Assembly (NCBI RefSeq): GCF_003202235.1
Contig: NZ_MASU01000013.1
Coordinates: 310,001 to 374,000, forward strand
Length of the DNA: 64,000 nt
Source of the DNA: Prauserella flavalba
GTDB taxonomy: Bacteria; Actinomycetota; Actinomycetes; Mycobacteriales; Pseudonocardiaceae
Reading direction: 5' to 3'
This document shows positions 49,040-56,870 of this stretch, one piece after another. Both the position numbers and the translations under genes were made by a program. The notes beneath the pieces are model-generated. The model searched no databases and was not told the origin of the DNA. It worked only from the letters and a program-made list of their open reading frames with translations. Within the stretch, counting starts at the first letter, position 1. Each line of letters begins with the position of its first letter.

Positions 49040-49525
49040 ATGTTCGCCGTTCCAGAGAACACGGTCGCTTCCATGCCTGCCGCGAACCCGCTGCTTCGCC
49101 ACCCCGTCCGCACCGCGCTCGAGTACGCGGCCGACCGGGACCGCTGGCGCAACGTCCTGCGCTACGACCCTGACGAGCGGTTCGCCGCACTCCTCGAGCG
49201 CACCGCCGACGAGGAGATCTGGCTGCTGAGCTGGCTTCCCGGCCAGCAGACCGGCCTGCACGACCACGGTGAGTCGACCGGCGCGTTCACGGTCGTGAGC
49301 GGCACGCTCACCGAGACCGTCACGCGCAGGGCCCCCGGCGGCCGGGTGCTGACCGAGGTGCACACTCCGTCGGCGGGCCAGTCGCGCGTGTTCGGTCCCG
49401 GTTACGTGCACGAGGTGCGCAACGATGGCCCCGATCCCGCCGTGAGCGTGCACGTCTACCGCGCGGGCGGGCGCACGCTGCGCCCGCACCGCCTCGACCC
49501 GCTCACCGGACCGGTTCGGGACTGA
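49040..49525 (+). CDS. Cysteine dioxygenase-type cupin protein
   Basis: A 161-residue iron cupin. The metal-binding pattern GLHDHGESTGAFTVVSGTLTE gives His-x-His and the following region, and the third His is in GPGYVHEVRNDG. The family oxidises cysteine (or related thiols such as 3-mercaptopropionate) to the sulfinic acid. The polycysteine leader upstream supports cysteine as the controlling metabolite. The ATG at 49040 is far from the nearest AAGGA, so a later start (ATG 49073) is possible. The last 23 bases overlap the convergent flavin-binding gene. Confidence 0.85.
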   Translation: MFAVPENTVASMPAANPLLRHPVRTALEYAADRDRWRNVLRYDPDERFAALLERTADEEIWLLSWLPGQQTGLHDHGESTGAFTVVSGTLTETVTRRAPGGRVLTEVHTPSAGQSRVFGPGYVHEVRNDGPDPAVSVHVYRAGGRTLRPHRLDPLTGPVRD

Positions 49526-50183
49526 CGCCGTTGCCGCGTTCCGTGACGTGCGCGGGGAGCGGCATGTCCGCGGGGACGTAGGTCGCCGGCGCCGGTGCGC
49601 CGAACGTCGTGTGCACCGGAAGGACACCGGCCCACGCGGTGCCGTGTTCCAGGTCCTCCGGCTCGTCGATGGGCTCGCCGGAGCGGACTTTCACCGACGC
49701 CTCGGCCAGGTCGAGCGCGAGCACGCTGACGGCGGCCAACTCCTTCGCGCTGACCTCGCGCGCGTGCTCCCACGACCCTGGCGCCAGGTGGTCGGTGACG
49801 ACGCGCAGGCCGTGCAGCTTCTCGGCGGCCTCGGTGACGGGGCGCGCGCGGCCGTGGATCACGGCGCAGCGGTAGTTCATCGAGTGATTGTTCAGCGAGC
49901 GGGCGTACACGATCCCGTCCAGAATCGTCACCGTCACGCAGACGTCGACGCGGCTTGCCGCCGCTCGGAGGTTCCCCGAGCCCGTCGAGCCGTGAAAATA
50001 GAGCGTGTCGCCGTCCCGGCCGTAGCCAGTGGGGAGGACCACGGGAGAACCGTGCAGGACGAGCCCGACGTGGCAGACGAGCGCCTCGTCGAGCACGCCG
50101 TAGAGGTCCGCGCGATCACGCGCGGCGCGGTCCTTCTTGCGGGTGAGCGTGCTGCGTGTGGTGGGTGACAGGGGTACGGACAT
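49503..50183 (-). CDS. Pyridoxamine 5'-phosphate oxidase-like flavin-binding protein
   Basis: A 226-residue split-barrel protein: PTTRSTLTRKKDRAARDRADLY, CHVGLVLHGSPVVLPTGYGR, DTLYFHGSTGSGNLRAAA and SMNYRCAVIHGRARPV are typical of the PNPOx-like 'flavin-nucleotide-binding' group. These bind FMN or F420 and reduce or protect unknown substrates; true pyridoxal phosphate synthesis is not implied. It is divergent from the MocR-type regulator, 34 bases apart, and probably its main target. It overlaps the cysteine dioxygenase stop. Confidence 0.82.
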   Translation of the reverse strand: MSVPLSPTTRSTLTRKKDRAARDRADLYGVLDEALVCHVGLVLHGSPVVLPTGYGRDGDTLYFHGSTGSGNLRAAASRVDVCVTVTILDGIVYARSLNNHSMNYRCAVIHGRARPVTEAAEKLHGLRVVTDHLAPGSWEHAREVSAKELAAVSVLALDLAEASVKVRSGEPIDEPEDLEHGTAWAGVLPVHTTFGAPAPATYVPADMPLPAHVTERGNGVSPEPVR

Positions 50184-50203
50184 GTGCTGAGCCTGGCAGA
50201 CCC

Positions 50204-50250
50204 AGTGGCATCATTGAATGGCCACAAGTGCGGAAAAATGGGAGGCCACT
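50204..50250. promoter_or_regulatory. GTGGC/GCCAC repeat sites between the PNPOx-like and mocR genes
   Basis: AGTGGC (50204-50209) is matched in reverse by GCCACT (50245-50250), with another GCCAC at 50221-50225. They cover both start regions and are likely binding sites of the MocR regulator, though only the pattern supports this. Confidence 0.45.
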
Positions 50251-51633
50251 TTGACTCGGGGAGACACCGCGTTGCCGGTCAGACTCGACCGAGACTCCAC
50301 GGTACCGCTCGCCGTGCAGCTGGCCGACGCGCTGCGCGAGTCGGCGGCGACGGGACACCTGCGCGGCGGCGATCGGCTGCCCTCCACCCGCGCGCTGGCC
50401 GACCGGCTCGGCGTGAGCAGGACCGTCACGTCCGCCGCCTACGAGCAACTGCACGCCGAGGGCTGGATCCTCGGCAGGCACGGCTCCGGCACCTACGTCA
50501 CCACCTCGCCGCCCGCCGCGCGGCCTGAGCGCAGGGGCTTCGTCACCAACGACGAGGCGCCGAGCGACCTGCTCGTGCTCACCCCCGGGGTGCCGTGGGC
50601 GGACGGGCTCGACCGGGCCGCGTGGCGCAGAGCCTGGCGGGCGGCGGCCGACACGCCGCCCGCGACCTACCTCTACCGCTCCGGCCTCGCCGACTACCGC
50701 GCCGCCGTCGCCGAGCACCTGCTGCGGCACCGGGGACTCGACGCGGGAACCGACTCCGTGCTCGCGACCGGCGGAACCACGTCCGCCGTGGTGGAGCTGG
50801 CGAGCGCCGTGCTGCGACCCGGCGACCTCGTCGCCGTGGAGGAACCCGGCTACCAGCGCGCCGTCCAGGCGTTCCGGCGCGCGGGCATGCGCGTGGTGCC
50901 CGTGCCGATCGACGCCGAGGGCCTGCGCCCGGACGCCCTGCCCGGCGGGGTTCGCGCCGTCTACTGCTCGCCCGCGCACCAGTACCCGATGGGCTGCCGC
51001 ATGAGCGCGGCCCGGCGCGTCGAGCTGGTGGAGCGCGCGAGGGCCGAGAACTTCCTCGTCGTCGAGGACGACTACGACGGTGAGCTTCGTTACGACGTGG
51101 CGCCGCTGCCGCTGCTCGCGTCGCTGGCCCCCGACGTCGTGGTGCACCTCGGCACCACGAGCAAGATCCTCACGCCCACGCTCGGCGCGGGCTGGATGGT
51201 GGCTCCGCCCTCGGTGACCACCACGATCCTCGACTACCGCGAGCTGACCGGCACGAGGCCCTCGCCCGCGGGCCAGCGCGTGGTGGTGGAGCTGGCCAGG
51301 CACGGCGACCTCGGCAGGCACCTGCGCAGGCTCCGCCGCGAACTGTCGGAACGCAGGTCCATGCTGGTCGGCGCGTTGAAAAAGGCGGGCGTCCCTGTGC
51401 TCGGCGACGACGCGGGCGCCCACCTCGTGGTGCCGCTCGCCTCACCCGAGGACGAACGAGAGCGGCTCGCGTCCGGGAAGCGGCGCGGACTGCTGCTCGA
51501 CGGCCTCGGCAGGCACTTCGCCCGCACCCCGACGGCGTTCGGTGTCGCGGTCGGCTACGCGGGCTGCTCCAGGGAGGCGCTGCGCGAGTCGCTGTGGGTG
51601 CTCGTCGACCTGCTACGACCGAGGCCCCGGTAG
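50218..51633 (+). CDS. MocR/GntR-family transcriptional regulator with aminotransferase domain
   Basis: A 471-residue regulator. The N-terminal GntR winged helix (about 20-95) includes LPSTRALADRLGVSRTVTSAAYEQLHAEGW. A linker leads to a fold-type I aminotransferase-like domain that binds pyridoxal phosphate; the Lys is in LGTTSKILTPTLGAGW. PdxR-type members sense PLP and control vitamin B6 genes; the divergent PNPOx-like gene fits that. The ATG at 50218 has no ribosome site; a TTG at 50251 has GGGAGG five bases upstream and may be the real start. Confidence 0.87.
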   Translation: MATSAEKWEATLTRGDTALPVRLDRDSTVPLAVQLADALRESAATGHLRGGDRLPSTRALADRLGVSRTVTSAAYEQLHAEGWILGRHGSGTYVTTSPPAARPERRGFVTNDEAPSDLLVLTPGVPWADGLDRAAWRRAWRAAADTPPATYLYRSGLADYRAAVAEHLLRHRGLDAGTDSVLATGGTTSAVVELASAVLRPGDLVAVEEPGYQRAVQAFRRAGMRVVPVPIDAEGLRPDALPGGVRAVYCSPAHQYPMGCRMSAARRVELVERARAENFLVVEDDYDGELRYDVAPLPLLASLAPDVVVHLGTTSKILTPTLGAGWMVAPPSVTTTILDYRELTGTRPSPAGQRVVVELARHGDLGRHLRRLRRELSERRSMLVGALKKAGVPVLGDDAGAHLVVPLASPEDERERLASGKRRGLLLDGLGRHFARTPTAFGVAVGYAGCSREALRESLWVLVDLLRPRPR

Positions 51634-51644
51634 GGTGACCGGCC

Positions 51645-52742
51645 ATGAGTAGCCGCAAGACGCGCGTGGCCGTCGTGTTCGGGGGCCGCAGCACCGAGCA
51701 CACCATCTCCTGTGTGTCGGCAGGCAGCGTGCTGGCGAATCTCGATCCCGACCGGTTCGAGATCGTCCCCATCGGCATCACCAAGGCCGGTGGCTGGGTG
51801 CTGGGCACGAACGACCCGGAGGCGCTCGCGATCCGGGGGCACGAGCTTCCCACCGTCGACGACGGCAGGGCACTCGTGCTGGCGGGCGACCCGACCAGCA
51901 AGAGCGTGGTGAGCCTCGAACCCGGCCAGGAGAGCGAGGTGCTGAGCGGGGTCGACGTCGTGTTCCCCGTGCTGCACGGCGCCTTCGGCGAGGACGGGAC
52001 CATCCAGGGGCTGCTCGAGCTCGCCGACATCCCGTACGTGGGGGCCGGCGTGTTCGCGAGCGCGGCCGCGATGGACAAGGAGTACGCCAAGAAGCTGCTC
52101 GCCGCGGAGGGGCTGCCCGTCGGGCGCTACGCGACTGTCCGCCGTGGACAGTCGACTCTGGACGAAGCCGACCGGGAACGGCTGGGGCTGCCGGTGTTCG
52201 TCAAGCCGGCGAGGGCAGGGTCGTCGATCGGTATCAGCAAGGTCACCGACTGGGCCGATCTTGACGACGCCATCGCGCTCGCGAGGCAGACCGACCCGAA
52301 GGTGCTCGTGGAGGCCGCCGTGGTTGGCCGCGAGGTCGAGTGCGGCGTGCTGGAGTTCCCCGACGGGCGCGTCGAAGCGTCGCTTCCCGCCGAGATCCGG
52401 GTGCTCGCCGACGGCGACGACGCCTGGTACGACTTCGAGACCAAGTACCTCGGCGAGGCCGCGGAACTGGACATCCCGGCCAAGCTGGACGACTCGGTGA
52501 CCGAGCGGCTGCGCGCGTGCGCGGTGCGTGCCTTCGGCGCGCTGGACTGCCAGGGCCTGGCCCGCGTCGACTTCTTCGTCGGGGAGAACGGCGAGCTGAC
52601 CATCAACGAGGTCAACACGATGCCGGGGTTCACCTCGACGTCGGCCTACCCGAAGATGTGGGCCGTCACCGGCGTGGACTACCCGACCCTGCTGGCGACG
52701 CTGGTCGAGACCGCCCTGTCACGAGGCACCGGCCTGCGCTGA
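51645..52742 (+). CDS. ddl: D-alanine--D-alanine ligase
   Basis: ATP-grasp enzyme that makes the D-Ala-D-Ala end of the peptidoglycan precursor. The 365-residue product has [55 protein letters not shown], and the metal-binding ending [20 protein letters not shown]. All catalytic segments are intact. In mycobacteria ddl follows gpsA directly; here the IS, cysteine dioxygenase, PNPOx-like and mocR genes lie between, which suggests the original gpsA-ddl pair was separated. It starts 11 bases after mocR. Confidence 0.96.
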   Translation: MSSRKTRVAVVFGGRSTEHTISCVSAGSVLANLDPDRFEIVPIGITKAGGWVLGTNDPEALAIRGHELPTVDDGRALVLAGDPTSKSVVSLEPGQESEVLSGVDVVFPVLHGAFGEDGTIQGLLELADIPYVGAGVFASAAAMDKEYAKKLLAAEGLPVGRYATVRRGQSTLDEADRERLGLPVFVKPARAGSSIGISKVTDWADLDDAIALARQTDPKVLVEAAVVGREVECGVLEFPDGRVEASLPAEIRVLADGDDAWYDFETKYLGEAAELDIPAKLDDSVTERLRACAVRAFGALDCQGLARVDFFVGENGELTINEVNTMPGFTSTSAYPKMWAVTGVDYPTLLATLVETALSRGTGLR

Positions 52743-52798
52743 CCCCTTGCTGGGGTGACCCGTCCGCAGGGCTGACCCATTCGCAAGGCCGCCTGGGG

Positions 52799-53323
52799 TC
52801 AGTTGTTGGTGGGCAGGGTGTTGCGGATGGTGTCCGAGATCTGTTGCAGCGGGCCGGTTCCCGAGCCCGCCGGGACGGTGAGCGCCAGGTAGACAGGGCG
52901 GTCGACCACGTACCACGTCGCCGAGCCCTCACCGGGTACCTCCAGCCACCCCACGCCGTTGATCTGGCGCAGCGACGACGTCGGCGTCAGCTCCGGCGGG
53001 CGTTCGAGCCCGCACCGCAGCACCACGGGGTTGTCGGCTCCCCACGCGACCGTGGCCGGGGGAGCGGGCTCCGCCAGCTCCCGCCGCTCCAGCGGCTCGC
53101 CGGAGGACTCCAGTTCGCCGGGTGCCGCCTCCATCACCTTCGCGCACTCGGGGCTGCCCGACTTCGGCGCGGGAATCGACACAAGCGGCAGGGGGCCCGT
53201 CTCGGTGCCCTCGTCGTCGCCGGAGGACAGCACGCCCAGCACCGCCACCACGACGGCGAGCGCGGCCGCCAGCACCGCCGCGACAACGATCAGCACCCGG
53301 GGAGGCGCACCAGTGTCCGTCAC
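52799..53323 (-). CDS. DUF3515-family membrane-anchored protein
   Basis: A 174-residue protein with one N-terminal membrane helix (about 9-32: VLIVVAAVLAAALAVVVAVLG) and an outside domain containing PECAKVMEAAPGEL, VAWGADNPVVLRCGLERP and WYVVDRPVYLALTVP. The two Cys may form a disulfide. This is the actinobacterial DUF3515 protein usually found next to ddl and thiL, as here; its role is unknown but the location suggests the cell envelope. GTG start at 53323. Confidence 0.85.
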   Translation of the reverse strand: MTDTGAPPRVLIVVAAVLAAALAVVVAVLGVLSSGDDEGTETGPLPLVSIPAPKSGSPECAKVMEAAPGELESSGEPLERRELAEPAPPATVAWGADNPVVLRCGLERPPELTPTSSLRQINGVGWLEVPGEGSATWYVVDRPVYLALTVPAGSGTGPLQQISDTIRNTLPTNN

Positions 53324-53343
53324 GCCCCCACTACAGCACAGCC

Positions 53344-53577
53344 CTACAGGTGCACCACGGGACAGGTCAGCGTGCGCGTGATGCCCTCCACGTTCTGCAC
53401 CTTCGCGACCACGAGCTGGCCCAGCTGGTCGACGTTCTCGGCCTCGGCGCGCACGATGACGTCGTAGGGGCCGGTGACATCCTCCGAGCTGGTGACGCCG
53501 GGGATGCCGGCGATCTCGGCCGCGACGGAGGCTGCCTTGCCGACCTCGGTCTGGATGAGGATGTATGCGTGGACCAC
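53344..53577 (-). CDS. Stand-alone Lrp/AsnC effector-binding domain protein
   Basis: A 77-residue protein consisting only of the RAM/AsnC ligand-binding fold: VHAYILIQTEVGKAASVAAE, DVTGPYDVIVRAEAENVDQL and a C-terminal strand. It has no helix-turn-helix, so it cannot bind DNA alone; such SARD/RAM proteins bind amino acids and may modify other Lrp proteins. GTG at 53577 has GAAGGGG seven bases upstream; an open frame continues beyond but overlaps thiL in antisense and is not coding. It is divergent from thiL. Confidence 0.85.
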   Translation of the reverse strand: MVHAYILIQTEVGKAASVAAEIAGIPGVTSSEDVTGPYDVIVRAEAENVDQLGQLVVAKVQNVEGITRTLTCPVVHL

Positions 53578-53710
53578 GGCGCGCCCCTTCGTCTGGATGG
53601 GTTCGTCAAGCTCAAGATAGGAACGTTGAAGCAACGTACCGCAGCGGGGCAACGATCGGACATCCGATGAGTCTCGGGCTACACCGGAGGTGTCAGTGGA
53701 GGACAGACCC

Positions 53711-54682
53711 ATGCCGGACAGTGCCGCGGAGGGCACTGCCGACACGGTGGCGGCGGTCGGCGAGTTCGGCCTGATCCGTGCCGTCACCGCGAACCGCACG
53801 CAGCCGTCGACCACGCTGCTCGGGCCCGGAGACGACGCCGCCGTCGTCGCCGCGCCCGACGGCAGGGTGGTGGTGTCGACGGATGTGCTGGTGCACGGCG
53901 TGCATTTCCGGCTGGACTGGTCCACTCCGGAGCAGGTCGGGCACAAGGCGATCGCGGTGAACCTGGCCGACATCGCGGCGATGGGCGCGGTGCCCACCTC
54001 CGTCGTGGTCGGGATCGCGTGCCCCGCCGACGAGAAGACCGCGACCGTCACGCAGCTCGTCGACGGAATGGCCGCGGAGGCGGACCGCGCGCGGGTGGGT
54101 CTCGTCGGCGGCGACATGGTGCGCTCCGACCAGCTCGTGATCAGTGTCACCGCGCTCGGCGACCTCGGCGGGCGCCCGCCCGTGACGCGCTCCGGCGCCC
54201 GGCCCGGCGACATCGTCGCGGTGTGCGGACGGCTGGGCTGGGCCGCCGCCGGGCTCGCCGTGCTGGGCCGGGGTTTCCGCTCCCCGGTCGGGGTGGTCAA
54301 CGCCCAGCGCTTCCCCGAGCCGCCCTACGCAGCCGGGCCTGCCGCCGCGATCGCCGGGGCCACCGCCATGATCGACGTCTCCGACGGTCTGCTCGCCGAC
54401 CTCGGCCACCTCGCCGAGGAGTCCAACGTCGGCATCGACGTCCACACCGACCTGCTCGACGTCGATCGCAAGCTCACCGATGTGGGCACCGCGCTCGGCG
54501 CCGACCCGCTGCACTGGGTGCTCACGGGCGGCGAGGACCACGCGCTCGCCGCGACGTTCCCCTCCTACACCGATCTGCCCGAGGGCTGGGTCCGTATCGG
54601 CACCGTGCTGCTGCCCGACACCGGCATCACGGTGGACGGCAAGCCCTACGAGCACGAAAGCGGTTGGGAGCACTGGCGCTGA
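53711..54682 (+). CDS. thiL: Thiamine-monophosphate kinase
   Basis: Phosphorylates thiamine monophosphate to thiamine pyrophosphate, the cofactor also used by IlvB. The product (323 residues) belongs to the PurM/ThiL fold: TTLLGPGDDAAVVAAPDGR (metal and ATP), HKAIAVNLADIAAMGAVPTS, GLVGGDMVRSD and MIDVSDGLLADLGHLAEES. ATG at 53711 with GGAGG eight bases upstream is chosen; GTG 53696 with GGAGG five bases upstream is a close rival. A GNAT gene follows within 10 bases. Confidence 0.94.
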   Translation: MPDSAAEGTADTVAAVGEFGLIRAVTANRTQPSTTLLGPGDDAAVVAAPDGRVVVSTDVLVHGVHFRLDWSTPEQVGHKAIAVNLADIAAMGAVPTSVVVGIACPADEKTATVTQLVDGMAAEADRARVGLVGGDMVRSDQLVISVTALGDLGGRPPVTRSGARPGDIVAVCGRLGWAAAGLAVLGRGFRSPVGVVNAQRFPEPPYAAGPAAAIAGATAMIDVSDGLLADLGHLAEESNVGIDVHTDLLDVDRKLTDVGTALGADPLHWVLTGGEDHALAATFPSYTDLPEGWVRIGTVLLPDTGITVDGKPYEHESGWEHWR

Positions 54683-54691
54683 TCCGGTTTC

Positions 54692-55180
54692 ATGGGCGGG
54701 GTGCAGATACGAGTCGTCCCGTTCGACCACCCGGACGCGGTGAAGCTGATCGACCTGGTGCAGCAGGAGTACGTGACACGGTATGGCGATCCCGACGTGA
54801 CGCCCGTGGACCCGGCGCAGTTCTCGCCGCCGCACGGGATCTTCCTGGTCGCCTACCGCGACGGCGTGCCCGTCGCGTGCGGTGGCTGGCGTGCGCACGA
54901 CGGTCCCGTGCCCACGTTCCGGCCCGGTGACGCCGAGCTCAAGCGGATGTTCGTCGTCGAGACCGAGCGCGGCAACGGCTTCGCGCGGGCGCTGCTCGCG
55001 CAGCTGGAGCGCACCGCGCTCGCGGCCGGCCGAAGGCGGGCGGTGCTGGAGACCGGCACCGAACAGCCGGAGGCGATCGCGTTGTACCGTTCGTCGGGCT
55101 ACACCGACATCCCCGGTTTCGGCGTCTACAAGGACGAGCCGGAGAGCGTGTACCTGGCGAAGGAACTGAAGGAGAGCTAG
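54692..55180 (+). CDS. GNAT-family N-acetyltransferase
   Basis: A 162-residue acetyltransferase. AELKRMFVVETERGNGFARALLAQLE contains the acetyl-CoA-binding loop (RGNGFA), and the end, AIALYRSSGYTDIPGFGVY, is the usual C-terminal strand. The substrate is unknown. It starts 10 bases after thiL and ends nine bases before the next gene, so thiL, this gene and the carbonic anhydrase-like gene look like one operon. Confidence 0.85.
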   Translation: MGGVQIRVVPFDHPDAVKLIDLVQQEYVTRYGDPDVTPVDPAQFSPPHGIFLVAYRDGVPVACGGWRAHDGPVPTFRPGDAELKRMFVVETERGNGFARALLAQLERTALAAGRRRAVLETGTEQPEAIALYRSSGYTDIPGFGVYKDEPESVYLAKELKES

Positions 55181-55188
55181 CGCATCTC

Positions 55189-55710
55189 ATGGCGATCTAC
55201 GCACTCGGCGAGCTCGAGCCCACCATCCACCCCGACGCGTACGTGCATCCCGACGCGACCGTGATCGGCGACGTCCGCATCGGCGCGCACGCCTCGGTGT
55301 GGCCGCAGACCGTGCTGCGTGGCGACAACGGCTACATCGAGCTCGGCGAGCGCTCGAACATCCAGGACGGCTGCGTGGTGCACTGCACGCGCAAGGACCC
55401 CACGATCCTCGGCGCCGACTCGGCGATCGGGCACTCGGTGCACGTCGAGGGCGCGCGGATCGGCACCGGCTGCCTCATCGCTTCGGGCTCGGTCGTGCTC
55501 AACGGCACGGTGCTCGAGGACGGCGCGATGGTCGGCGCCGGAGCGGTGCTCTCCTACAACTCGCACGTCCCGTCCGGGCACATCGCGCTCGGCGTCCCGG
55601 CGAAGACGCGGCCCAACACGTCGTTCGGCCCGGAGAAGATCGCGGGCGTGGTCGACAGCTACGTGGAGCGGGCCAAGCGTTTCCGTGCCGAGCTACGCCG
55701 CCTGGACTGA
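55189..55710 (+). CDS. Gamma-carbonic anhydrase-like hexapeptide-repeat protein
   Basis: A 173-residue left-handed beta-helix protein with hexapeptide turns (IHPDAYVHPDATVIGDVRIG). The metal-binding His positions of gamma-class carbonic anhydrases are present in GCVVHCT and IGHSVHVEG. Members of this PaaY/YrdA group bind zinc or iron as trimers; some hydrate carbon dioxide, others act in coenzyme A-related pathways, so activity is unproven. ATG at 55189. Confidence 0.87.
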   Translation: MAIYALGELEPTIHPDAYVHPDATVIGDVRIGAHASVWPQTVLRGDNGYIELGERSNIQDGCVVHCTRKDPTILGADSAIGHSVHVEGARIGTGCLIASGSVVLNGTVLEDGAMVGAGAVLSYNSHVPSGHIALGVPAKTRPNTSFGPEKIAGVVDSYVERAKRFRAELRRLD

Positions 55711-55785
55711 CACACCGGCCCGGAGCGCCTCCGTGAGCGGGTGGGGCGGGCGACGGGTGGGCCGGCCCCGCTAGGGTTGCTTGCC

Positions 55786-56463
55786 GTGACCGCACGACCG
55801 CTGCACGAGATCATCGACCCGGGCTGGGCGAAGGCGCTCGCCCCGGTCGAGGCCAAGATCACCGCGATGGGGGAGTTCCTGCGCGGCGAGGTCGCCGAGG
55901 GCCGCAAATACCTGCCCTCCGGTGACAACATCCTGCGCGCGTTCAAGCAGCCGTTCGAGGACGTGCGCGTGCTGATCGTGGGTCAGGACCCCTACCCGAC
56001 GCCGGGGCACCCGATCGGCCTGTGCTTCGCCGTCGCACCCGACGTCCGGCCGCTGCCGAAGAGCCTCATCAACATCTACCGCGAGTACTGCGAGGACCTC
56101 GGCCACCCCACTCCGTCCAACGGCGACCTCACGCCGTGGACCCAGCAGGGCGTGCTGCTGCTCAACAGGGCGCTGACGGTGCAGCCCGGCAAGCCCAACT
56201 CCCACCAGGGCAAGGGCTGGGAGGAGATCACCGAGCAGGCCATCACGGCGCTCGCGGCGCGCGAGGCGCCGATGGTGGCGATCCTGTGGGGCAGCAACGC
56301 GCGCAGGCTCAAGCCGCTGCTCGGCGACGTCCCGTGCATCGAGTCGGTGCACCCGAGTCCGCTCTCGGCACACAACGGCTTCTTCGGCTCCCGCCCGTTC
56401 AGCCGCGCCAACGAGCTGCTGGAGAAGCAGGGCGCCGCGCCGATCGACTGGAAGCTGCCGTAA
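55786..56463 (+). CDS. ung: Uracil-DNA glycosylase
   Basis: Removes uracil from DNA at the start of base-excision repair. The 225-residue product has the catalytic Asp in [27 protein letters not shown], and the DNA-intercalating loop [17 protein letters not shown] with the second catalytic His. It is a standard family 1 enzyme. TAGGGT at 55772-55777 lies eight bases before the GTG, so the mRNA is probably leaderless. It ends at a two-way terminator shared with rpmB. Confidence 0.96.
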   Translation: MTARPLHEIIDPGWAKALAPVEAKITAMGEFLRGEVAEGRKYLPSGDNILRAFKQPFEDVRVLIVGQDPYPTPGHPIGLCFAVAPDVRPLPKSLINIYREYCEDLGHPTPSNGDLTPWTQQGVLLLNRALTVQPGKPNSHQGKGWEEITEQAITALAAREAPMVAILWGSNARRLKPLLGDVPCIESVHPSPLSAHNGFFGSRPFSRANELLEKQGAAPIDWKLP

Positions 56464-56479
56464 GCCGCCGGACATGACA

Positions 56480-56511
56480 ACGGCCCGGTGACCGAACGGT
56501 CACCGGGCCGT
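56480..56511. terminator. Bidirectional terminator between ung and rpmB
   Basis: Perfect 14-bp stem ACGGCCCGGTGACC / GGTCACCGGGCCGT (56480-56493, 56498-56511) with a GAAC loop, between convergent genes. Confidence 0.88.
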
Positions 56512-56529
56512 GTGGCAAAGACTCTGGGG

Positions 56530-56721
56530 TCAGCCCCGAACGACCTTGCCCGCCTTGAGGCAGGAGGTGCACACGTTCAGGCGCTTCTTCTGGGAAAGCC
56601 CGATCTTGGCGTGCACGGTCTGGATGTTCGGGTTCCACCGGCGGTTGGTACGCCGGTGAGAGTGCGAGACCGACTTGCCGAAGCCCGGCCCCTTGCCACA
56701 GACGTCGCACACGGCAGCCAC
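56530..56721 (-). CDS. rpmB: 50S ribosomal protein L28
   Basis: A 63-residue ribosomal protein: [27 protein letters not shown], and [13 protein letters not shown]. The two CxxC pairs make it a zinc-binding (C+) form; actinobacteria that also carry a zinc-free paralogue use this one when zinc is plentiful. The GTG at 56721 has GAGGAG eight bases upstream; the GTG at 56730 is too close to that site. It is divergent from the DAK2 gene, the rpmB-yloV-recG order known in many bacteria. Confidence 0.96.
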   Translation of the reverse strand: MAAVCDVCGKGPGFGKSVSHSHRRTNRRWNPNIQTVHAKIGLSQKKRLNVCTSCLKAGKVVRG

Positions 56722-56870
56722 GTCGAACACTCCTCGAAGAAATAGGTCAACAAGAACCCGCCCAGCGAATGCCGGGCAACTCGAACAGGGTAACCGGTGC
56801 TCTCCCGGCGGCCGTAGCCGGGTCGATACGCTCGCCGGGACCCCTTCGAGACCAGTGCGGAGGATACGTG

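Noticed and set aside
53578-54300. N-terminal extension of the AsnC-like protein across thiL
   Set aside because: The extension is antisense to thiL and Ser/Thr/Arg-rich; the ribosome site before 53577 marks the true start.
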